This document shows, in pieces, positions 54,461-61,416 of a stretch of DNA of 64,000 bases. Origin of the DNA: Microcoleus sp. bin48.metabat.b7b8b9.023. Lineage in GTDB: Bacteria; Cyanobacteriota; Cyanobacteriia; Cyanobacteriales; Microcoleaceae. The position numbers were made by a program, and so were the translations under genes. Location of the stretch: the NCBI RefSeq assembly GCF_013299185.1, contig NZ_JAAFKG010000018.1, forward strand, positions 38,597-102,596. The letters run 5' to 3'. The stretch's first letter is position 1. Each line of letters begins with the position of its first letter. Under the pieces are notes generated by a model, which saw nothing but the letters and a program-made list of their open reading frames with translations, was not told the origin of the DNA and searched no databases.

Positions 54461-56935
54461 CTCGACGGTGGCGAAGATAACGACAGCCTGTTAGGAGAAG
54501 CCGGTCGCGATATTCTCGCTGGCAACAGTGGTGACGACATCCTGGACGGCGGCACCGAAAACGATACACTCTCCGGCAATGACGGCAGTGATAAATTATA
54601 CGGCCGCCAAGGCAATGACTTCTTAGAAGGCAATGACGACAACGACCAATTGTGGGGTGGCGATAACGACGATACGCTGTTAGGACAAACCGGAGATGAC
54701 CAACTGTGGGGCGAATCGGGCAATGACAGCCTGGATGGTGGCGAAGGAGCCGATCGCCTTTTCGGTCAAATCGGCAAAGATACCCTCTCCGGTAACAATG
54801 GCGACGACTACTTAGAAGGTGGTGCAGACGACGATAGCATGACTGGAGGTGATGGGCGCGATCGCATTTTCGGAAATGACGGCAACGACTTCGCCGACGG
54901 CAACAGCGGCGACGACTACATCGACGGCGGCGCGAACAACGATACCTTAGCAGGTGGTGAAGGGGACGATCGCATATTCGGTCAATCCGGCAACGACAGC
55001 ATCGAAGGCAACGACGACAACGACTTCATCGATGCAGGCACCGGCAATGACACCCTGTGGGGCAACGACGGCGACGACGAACTCTACGGCCGCGAAGACC
55101 GAGATTTCATCGACGGCGGCCGTGGCAACGACCAAATCTACGGCGGAGACGCAGCCGACACTCTCCTCGGACAAGTTGGAGACGACAACATCGATGGTGG
55201 TTCCGGTGGCGACTTGATTTCCGGCAACGACGGCAGCGACAACATCTGGGCCCAAGCAGGCGACGACTCGATTTACGGCGGCGCTGGCAACGACAACATT
55301 TGGGGCAACGAAGACGATGACCTAATTTTTGGAGAAGCAGGCCAAGATAAAATTGACGGCGGTTCCGGCTACGACACCATCGACGGTGGCGCTGGCAACG
55401 ACGAACTGTTCGGCGGTACGGGCAACGACCAATTATTGGGAGGCGCGGGCAACGACAAAATTGACGGCAGCATCGATGACGACAAACTGTTCGGAGGTGC
55501 CGGCAACGACTTGATGTTTGGCAGTCAAGGGCAAGACACGATTTTGGGCGAAGTCGGCGAAGACACCCTCTACGGTGGCGATGAAACCGACATGATGGAC
55601 GGCGGCGCGAGTAACGACATGGTTTTCGGCGACTCCGGCGACGACACGCTGACAGGCGACTCCGGCGATGACACTCTCACCGGTGGCGGTGGCAACGACT
55701 TCATGGGCGGAGGCAACGGCGACGACTTGATGTTCGGCGAATGCGACAACGACACGATGCTGGGAGGCGCTGGTAAGGACACTCTCGACGGCGGTTGCGG
55801 CAACGACTTGCTAACCGGAGAAGCCGGCAGCGACAACCTCTTGGGCAACGAAGGCGATGACAGTCTCGACGGCGGCAGCAGCGATGACACCCTCGACGGT
55901 GGCAACGGCAACGACTTCTTAAACGGTAACAGCGGCAACGATAGCCTCAACGGCAACGATGGCGATGACAGCGTTTACGGCGGCGAAGGAAACAACGTAC
56001 TCAAGGGCGGAAACGGTCAAGATACGTTGATTGGTGGCAGCAGTTCCGACATATTTGTACTATCGCCAAGTTCGGGATTAGATCATATATTCTACTTCCA
56101 GGGCGATCGGGATTACCTCGGACTCTCACAAGACCTCACTTTTGACCAATTGCAAATCGTTCAAGGCGGCGAAAATTATACTAACGATGCCTTGATTAGC
56201 ATCGCAGGCACCGGCGAACATTTAGCTTGGTTGAAAGATACTCAAGCCAAAACAGTTGACAGTTCTCGCTTTGTCTCAATCACTCCCGGAGGTGCGCTTC
56301 CCGCAGCTTTCAATACACCATTGAATATCGACATTTTGACTGGTCAACCAGTTGATAGTGATGATATTTTACAATCAATTGGTAGCGGTTCTAGCACTAG
56401 CTTATCCAGCGCTACTCCTGCATCGATTAGTCTGCCAAACAGCACGACTGCTGCATCGATTAGTCTGTCAACTGCCACGACTACCGCAGCAGCAAGTCTC
56501 AGCCTGCCATTAACAACAGGTACGACTCCAGCTACTGCAACTGCACCAATTAGTCTATCAACTAGCACGACTTCGGCAGCAGCAAGTCTCAGTTTGCAAC
56601 CATTGACAACAGTTACTAATCCAGTTACTGCAATAGCAACTTCTGCCAAAACTACCACCAATGACATCTTGCTAAATGGTGGTTCAATTCCAACCATGAA
56701 CAGTTTTAGTGGCATGGATGATGACATTCTCATCTACGACACAAAGAGCTTGTTGACTTCTCTCACCAGCGCTCAAAGTCAGCCAATTCTGCCTTTGCAA
56801 GCGGCGAGTGTTAATAGTTCAATTATCCCAACTGCGAATGCTGCTAAGGACAACAGCCTCTTAATTACTCCGGCTGCAAGTCCGATTAACCCGCTAGCTA
56901 ATAGCGATTTGACTGGCATTTCTAGCGTCAAGTAA
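54461..56935 (+). CDS. RTX calcium-binding protein, 5'-truncated
   Basis: The frame is filled with RTX nonapeptide repeats (such as GGAGNDELFGG and GGSGYDTIDGG) that bind calcium in a beta-roll and occur in type-I-secreted proteins. Repeats run from the first codon (LDGGEDNDSL) to about 56030. A globular part with DIFVLSPSSGLDHIFYFQGD follows, then a Ser/Thr/Ala-rich tail. There is no start codon: an in-frame TAG sits at 54455-54457 and repeats are already in progress, so the original 5' end is missing. A TTG at 54650 or other internal codon could start a shorter product. GC content and codon use differ sharply from the operon before it. Confidence 0.85.
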   Translation, partial: LDGGEDNDSLLGEAGRDILAGNSGDDILDGGTENDTLSGNDGSDKLYGRQGNDFLEGNDDNDQLWGGDNDDTLLGQTGDDQLWGESGNDSLDGGEGADRLFGQIGKDTLSGNNGDDYLEGGADDDSMTGGDGRDRIFGNDGNDFADGNSGDDYIDGGANNDTLAGGEGDDRIFGQSGNDSIEGNDDNDFIDAGTGNDTLWGNDGDDELYGREDRDFIDGGRGNDQIYGGDAADTLLGQVGDDNIDGGSGGDLISGNDGSDNIWAQAGDDSIYGGAGNDNIWGNEDDDLIFGEAGQDKIDGGSGYDTIDGGAGNDELFGGTGNDQLLGGAGNDKIDGSIDDDKLFGGAGNDLMFGSQGQDTILGEVGEDTLYGGDETDMMDGGASNDMVFGDSGDDTLTGDSGDDTLTGGGGNDFMGGGNGDDLMFGECDNDTMLGGAGKDTLDGGCGNDLLTGEAGSDNLLGNEGDDSLDGGSSDDTLDGGNGNDFLNGNSGNDSLNGNDGDDSVYGGEGNNVLKGGNGQDTLIGGSSSDIFVLSPSSGLDHIFYFQGDRDYLGLSQDLTFDQLQIVQGGENYTNDALISIAGTGEHLAWLKDTQAKTVDSSRFVSITPGGALPAAFNTPLNIDILTGQPVDSDDILQSIGSGSSTSLSSATPASISLPNSTTAASISLSTATTTAAASLSLPLTTGTTPATATAPISLSTSTTSAAASLSLQPLTTVTNPVTAIATSAKTTTNDILLNGGSIPTMNSFSGMDDDILIYDTKSLLTSLTSAQSQPILPLQAASVNSSIIPTANAAKDNSLLITPAASPINPLANSDLTGISSVK

Positions 56936-56963
56936 TTGTCGATTCGGTTGAAATCGAATACAT

Positions 56964-56999
56964 TAAAAACCCGGTTTCTTCAAGAAGCCGGGTTTTTTG
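56964..56999 (+). terminator. Terminator after the RTX gene
   Basis: Perfect stem AAAACCCGG/CCGGGTTTT with six T following. It carries the core of repeat family A, so this copy has been taken over as a terminator, or the family spreads as terminators. Confidence 0.85.
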
Positions 57000-57126
57000 C
57001 AGTTTTTGCGGTTTGTAATATCAAATCCGGGTTAGCTATTGTCGCGATCGAGGGTATGGTGCATTGCTCATTATCACTGGATATTCAAATACTCACATTT
57101 GAGCTGTTCAATTTTAGATAGCAATG

Positions 57127-58545
57127 TTAACGGCCAAACAATCCCCTTAGAGCACCAATAGCTGTACCCACTATTCCACCAGCAACGAAGCCCACTGATG
57201 CAGCAACTTCCTTACCTAAATTGCTGCCCGTTAATCGGTCTACAACAGTACCAACTGCCAAACCAACTTTTTCACCAATCTCAGCCCCTTTTGCCGCGCC
57301 TTCAGCAACTTTGCTAAACCAACTTTTTGCACGAGGTACAAACTCAGGTGTATCGTCAATATCGTCTTGAGTTACTTCGATGGCAGGAGGGCGCGCTTCA
57401 CTAAAATCTTCCGGAAGTTCTCGATGTGCAGTTTTTGAATTAGATTCACTGAGATGTACATGGACACTACTATGAATATAGTTATCCTGACGTGGCTGCT
57501 TATCCTGACGTGGTTGTGAATCTTCCTCAGGCGAGGTTGTTTTAGACCTAGATTCATCAATCTTCAAGCCTCTCCAATTAGTTATTTCAAATAAAAAACC
57601 ATCTAATCCCTCCTCTGATATCCGAACAAATGTCTTAACGAATAAGCGACCAAGCCACAGCTTACCATCGGGAGTCCTAGGCAACTTATTGCTCACGGCT
57701 ACGGATGGAATTGTTGAAGCAATCTCTTTCCCAGCCGACCTTGCGATTTCTTCATGGAGTAAGCGTGTTCTTTCGGTAAGGTAGCGAGAGAAATTCTCAG
57801 GCTCAACTTTGTCAGCTCGCGTAAAAATGATCACTGCTCTTTTCCAGATATCTTTACCAAAAGCAGTCGTGGTATGTCGAATAGTATCAATCTCATCAGT
57901 CCTGACACGATTATCGTCTAGTAAAGTTACAAACCAAAGACAGTCGATTGGTTCAGTGATTTTAGAGTTAATCAACTCAAGGTATTTTGCATTACTCCCA
58001 TCGGCATCACACAATCCGGGCGTATCATATACAACATACGGAATCGTAGCACTTGTAGGCGAAGTGTATGCTTTGACAACTTTTGTCTCAGCCTCAAATT
58101 CTCCAACGGGTGCAACCTCTCGTCCCATCAAAGAATTAATCGTACTCGATTTTCCAACACCTGTTCTTCCCACCAAGAGAAATGAAAATCCTCTGTCCTT
58201 TGCTCTCTCTTGTATTTGAGAAAACTGATCTGTCCCTAGAGTTGTTGCAGGTGTTTCCTCACTAAATACAACATATGAGTCCCGAATAAATTGCTCGATT
58301 CGATCTTTATCACTCTTGAAAGCCAATCTTGCGGCCACAGCAATTTGGGCAAAATCATCTTGATTGATATATTTAAGCCATTTTTCAAAGTCTTCTCGAA
58401 GTAAAAAATAAATTCCATCTTGCGGAATTCGTTCGCAAATTTTTACTAGCTGTTCAGGAGACCCTGCCTGCTCACCATTACGAAAAATGAATGGATGATA
58501 GTTACCTTGCGTAAAAATAGACACCATATATCTCTGCGATACCAT
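57127..58545 (-). CDS. AIG1/IAN-like GTPase with glycine-zipper tail
   Basis: A 472-residue GTPase similar to AIG1/GIMAP-type septin-like GTPases. Residues 8-90 are a small domain with YHPFIFRNGEQAGSPEQLVK and FEKWLKYINQDDFAQIA, which recurs in front of bacterial signalling domains. The GTPase has G1 VGRTGVGKSSTINSL near 124, G3 YDTPGLCDA and G4 FTRADKVE. After an acidic linker the C-terminus is glycine-rich and hydrophobic (AASVGFVAGGIVGTAIGAL), like a glycine zipper that could insert in membranes. Such GTPases are known in bacterial conflict systems; a membrane-acting role here is an inference. It converges on the RTX gene. Confidence 0.85.
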   Translation of the reverse strand: MVSQRYMVSIFTQGNYHPFIFRNGEQAGSPEQLVKICERIPQDGIYFLLREDFEKWLKYINQDDFAQIAVAARLAFKSDKDRIEQFIRDSYVVFSEETPATTLGTDQFSQIQERAKDRGFSFLLVGRTGVGKSSTINSLMGREVAPVGEFEAETKVVKAYTSPTSATIPYVVYDTPGLCDADGSNAKYLELINSKITEPIDCLWFVTLLDDNRVRTDEIDTIRHTTTAFGKDIWKRAVIIFTRADKVEPENFSRYLTERTRLLHEEIARSAGKEIASTIPSVAVSNKLPRTPDGKLWLGRLFVKTFVRISEEGLDGFLFEITNWRGLKIDESRSKTTSPEEDSQPRQDKQPRQDNYIHSSVHVHLSESNSKTAHRELPEDFSEARPPAIEVTQDDIDDTPEFVPRAKSWFSKVAEGAAKGAEIGEKVGLAVGTVVDRLTGSNLGKEVAASVGFVAGGIVGTAIGALRGLFGR

Positions 58546-58901
58546 TTTACAAACTTTTCATACGACTTAAAACACAAGACTGAAAGATTAATTAAGATGC
58601 ACTTTTATACAATTCTTCGCTGAATACCAATTATTGGTTTAACTTATAATTTTACGGCATCTGCGGTACAATTACATTTTTAGTTGGCTTATCCCGCATA
58701 TCTGCGGTTTAAACTCCGAACATTCTCAACAGCTTGTTGTCTGCTTTGATGTTAACTCAAAAAATAAACCACTCCGATCGCCCTGTCGGCAAGAAAAAGT
58801 GACACGATCTTGTAAACTTACGTAAATTACCTCGATCGATTTGAGATTTGAGGTTGACGATCCTTATACTCGGAGTTAGGGATTTTTCAGATATTTTTCT
58901 A
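58546..58901. other. Gene-free gap with one 52-bp direct repeat
   Basis: The segment 58771-58822 (beginning ACTCCGATCGCCCTGTCGGC) is repeated at 59609-59660 with one mismatch, on the far side of the toxin-antitoxin pair. TATCTGCGG/ATCTGCGG pieces near 58660-58708 also repeat. No gene is seen. Confidence 0.8.
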
Positions 58902-59309
58902 CTATAGCTGGTTTAAGAGTTCTGTGGGCGAGTAAATGGGGAGGTTGCTACCAATGAAGTCTTTCCGATCGCGCGTGACGATCGCATCGAGTCGATCGAG
59001 TGTCGCGCAGGCGAGTTGGATGCTGTCTTCAAAGTCTTTCAGACCAAGGCCCAGAGCAGTTTCGACGGTTTGGCGATCGACAGCACAAAATCTCAGTCCA
59101 GTTAGTAGCCGATGAATGGCAGCAAGGGCGACTTCACGACCTTCGGTTTTGCGGATGATGTAGAAAATATTGGTGATGGTAGTTGCGGCGATATAGCCTT
59201 CCAAGTTGCCCCGTTCAATTTGCTCGAAAAGGGCGATCGCACTCTCGACAAAGGGTTCCCGTTCCAAGATTCAGTCCAGGACGATGTTGGTATCGATGAG
59301 AATTTTCAC
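58902..59309 (-). pseudogene. PIN toxin (VapC-like) with in-frame stop
   Basis: A PIN-domain toxin gene with a nonsense codon. From a GTG at 59309 the frame reads the expected PIN start KILIDTNIVLD with the first catalytic Asp, then hits TGA at 59273-59271, and continues in the same frame as ILEREPFVESAIALFEQ through the rest of the domain (ATTITNIFYIIRK, then LGLKDFEDSIQL). A single-base change from TGG or another codon explains it. Without readthrough the remaining product would lack the first catalytic Asp. It lies eight bases after the antitoxin gene. Confidence 0.85.
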
Positions 59310-59317
59310 GGGATGGC

Positions 59318-59554
59318 TTACTGGTATTTTTGGGTGAGATAGTCGCTATATTCTGTTTGCAGTTCATCATCGCTAGGGGCTGACCCAGAATGTTTGGCGA
59401 TGCCCCGAAGTCCGGTGAGGGTGCCAGGAGGGATAGCCTGTTGAGGAGTGGCGAGTTGTTTTTGCTGGAGAAATTCAGCGAAGTGGAGGACTTCGTTGAT
59501 TTGGCTTTCTGGGAAAGTTTGGATCAGTTGATAGAGTCTTTCGGTGGCTGTCAT
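59318..59554 (-). CDS. DUF2281-like antitoxin
   Basis: A 78-residue protein with an ATG start. The first part (ERLYQLIQTFPESQINEVLH followed by FAEFLQQKQ) matches the DUF2281/VapB-like antitoxins found next to PIN toxins in cyanobacteria. The C-terminal acidic part (SAPSDDELQTEYSDYL) would wrap the toxin. Its toxin partner downstream carries a stop codon, so it may now act alone. It should also repress its own promoter, as usual for the class. Confidence 0.82.
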   Translation of the reverse strand: MTATERLYQLIQTFPESQINEVLHFAEFLQQKQLATPQQAIPPGTLTGLRGIAKHSGSAPSDDELQTEYSDYLTQKYQ

Positions 59555-59706
59555 GGCTTTTAGAGAGTGGGTGGGCTTTATCGTCTCCTAACACAACTTT
59601 GGCATCTTACTCCGATCGCCCTGTCGGCAAGAAAAACTGACACGATCTTGTAAACTTACGCAATTTTAATAGCTTCGATCGCGCGTACTTGCAACCTTGA
59701 CGACAG

Positions 59707-60072
59707 CTACAACTCATCGATCGTCACCAACCCACCTTCTGTAAACTGAATAACAAGTTCTTGCTCATCCAGCAAGGCAGTTCCCAGTAAAGGTCGCCTT
59801 CCTGTCGCAAGGACAAGGACTTCTCGCTCTTCACCATCCCAAAGGACGATCGCTTCGTGAATTGGTAGCAAGACTTCACTATTATCTGCCAAATTTGCGG
59901 GAATATCGTGTCTAAAGGTTAAGCCCATCAATAAAACAGCTTCTAGAGGAAGACATAATTCCCCAGTGAAGCCTGTATCTATCACAAACTCAATAGGGAT
60001 GCTTGAGCCATTCGATAGCAAGAAAGTCAGCGTTACTGTTGCGTGTCTATTTGTCACAATCCCTGAAATCAC
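59707..60072 (-). CDS. Clan AA (retropepsin-like) aspartic protease
   Basis: A 121-residue single-domain aspartic protease. The catalytic motif is FVIDTGFTGELCLP near residue 30 (D-T-G), and a hydrophobic LLGTALLDEQELVI near 95 matches the conserved second half. One chain forms half of the active site, so it must dimerise like retropepsins. It starts with GTG overlapping the upstream stop as GTGA, so it is translated with the 90-residue gene. This pair is common in cyanobacteria as I recall, but its role is not established. Confidence 0.85.
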   Translation of the reverse strand: MISGIVTNRHATVTLTFLLSNGSSIPIEFVIDTGFTGELCLPLEAVLLMGLTFRHDIPANLADNSEVLLPIHEAIVLWDGEEREVLVLATGRRPLLGTALLDEQELVIQFTEGGLVTIDEL

Positions 60073-60341
60073 TTGTATACACGCTCCATGACACCACCAA
60101 ATGAGACAGCAACGTTATATCCAATACGAATACCAAAGAGTCGAGCATTTGGGTGCTTCTTGCTGAGGTTACGAGATGCTTGCAATCCAGTTTTATCGAC
60201 TTCATAATCACCTGTCTCAATGTCGATGATTACCATCTTGCCGATGTTCTCTTCCACTTCTACCTTTTCGCGGATGGTGCTTTCATACAATTGCTTGGCA
60301 CGTTTCGCAACTTCTTCACGGCTTAAAAGGATTGCTTGCAT
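60069..60341 (-). CDS. Small partner of the aspartic protease, 90 aa
   Basis: A 90-residue protein with an ATG start. It is helical at the start (LSREEVAKRAKQLYESTIRE), then has strands (MVIIDIETGDYEVDK) and FGIRIGYNVAVSFGG. It overlaps the protease start by four bases. Its size and position resemble an antitoxin or a substrate/inhibitor for the protease. No family name is recognised with certainty. Confidence 0.7.
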   Translation of the reverse strand: MQAILLSREEVAKRAKQLYESTIREKVEVEENIGKMVIIDIETGDYEVDKTGLQASRNLSKKHPNARLFGIRIGYNVAVSFGGVMERVYK

Positions 60342-60519
60342 AGGTTGACTCCCAGGCTTTTCTGTGAATCCTTCAATTATAGCGCACGCACAAACAGGGC
60401 GATCCTTGCGCGGTTAATTCAGTAAAATTGTTTTATTTTCCGACAAGCAGCTCTAACCCATAATAAGATGTAACCGGAAAAAGCTATTACACTTGTGATG
60501 AGAAAAAAAGGAAAAACCG

Positions 60520-60912
60520 ATGAACCAATATCAATTAACACCCGCCAAATACCACCACGTACAAGTAGTTGTTTCCCTAAACCGCGTTCACTTAGACAAC
60601 TATCAAACCCCTGATGAGGCTCTAACAAAACTAATCGAACTCGGTTACAGTCCAGAACTACGCTATCAATGGAATCCAGAACGCAACGAATTCGATTTGT
60701 ACGCCCTAATTCACGACTTGCCACTGGAAAAATCGCTAATGACCGATGAAAAGTGTCAGGAGTTTTTCCAGCATTTCAAACACAGTCAAATATATGCGAT
60801 CGGATGCGGTAACGCTGACCCAGATTGGCTGTTTGCTTGGGATTTTGATGACCCACGCCGTCACGCTAAGCCAGAAGAAATTGAACCTTTACCAGCAGCT
60901 ACGGCAGCTTAA
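60520..60912 (+). CDS. Hypothetical protein, 130 aa
   Basis: A soluble 130-residue protein with an ATG start and a weak AGGAA about twelve bases upstream. Distinct stretches are HVQVVVSLNRVHLDNYQTPD, ALTKLIELGYSPELRYQWNP and GCGNADPDWLFAWDFDDPRR. The composition looks like a compact alpha/beta protein. I do not recognise the family. Its upstream region is duplicated in front of the RTX-DUF1254 gene, which hints at shared regulation. Confidence 0.65.
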   Translation: MNQYQLTPAKYHHVQVVVSLNRVHLDNYQTPDEALTKLIELGYSPELRYQWNPERNEFDLYALIHDLPLEKSLMTDEKCQEFFQHFKHSQIYAIGCGNADPDWLFAWDFDDPRRHAKPEEIEPLPAATAA

Positions 60913-61416
60913 ATCATGAACTAGGTGCGTGAGGCTTCAGAAACCGGGTTTCTGCGTAAAATCTGGTGAGGATGTGAAAAATCTCAGAGAAACCCGGTTT
61001 CTTAGACCAAGCGACGCACCCCAACCAAAGAAACCGGGTTTTCCCCAAATTTTTCGACTGCGACGAAGTTTTGGCAAAAAAACCCGGTTTCTGAAACTAA
61101 GGTTGGATCGCATTTGTAGGAGAATTCCTGAAGGATTGCCTGTATATATTGAATTCCGATCGCCCTGCTTTTCCGTGATGTTCTGTATCATAACGCACGG
61201 ACAAGCACGGCGATCCTAGTCCGGTTAATTTACTAAATTTATTTTATTTCCCAAAAATCCACTCAAAACATAATCTGTTACCGGAAAAACCTATGACACC
61301 TTAGAATATTAACTATCGACTGAAGCAAAATTGGATATTTTATATATCCAACATACAGCCACCTCGATCTCTTTTGTTATCATCTTCTCTGTTGTCTAAC
61401 ATCAATTAATTTTACT
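60913..61416. repeat. Intergenic family A repeats and a duplicated upstream region
   Basis: Two family A hairpins lie at 60938-61003 and 61028-61093. The stretch 61190-61301 is a diverged copy of 60379-60491 upstream of the 130-residue gene; both contain CGGTTAATT and a later ACCGGAAAAA. No gene is seen. Confidence 0.8.

Noticed and set aside
55057..55320. Arg-rich frame within the RTX gene
   Set aside because: Out-of-frame reading of GGC/GAC-rich repeats.
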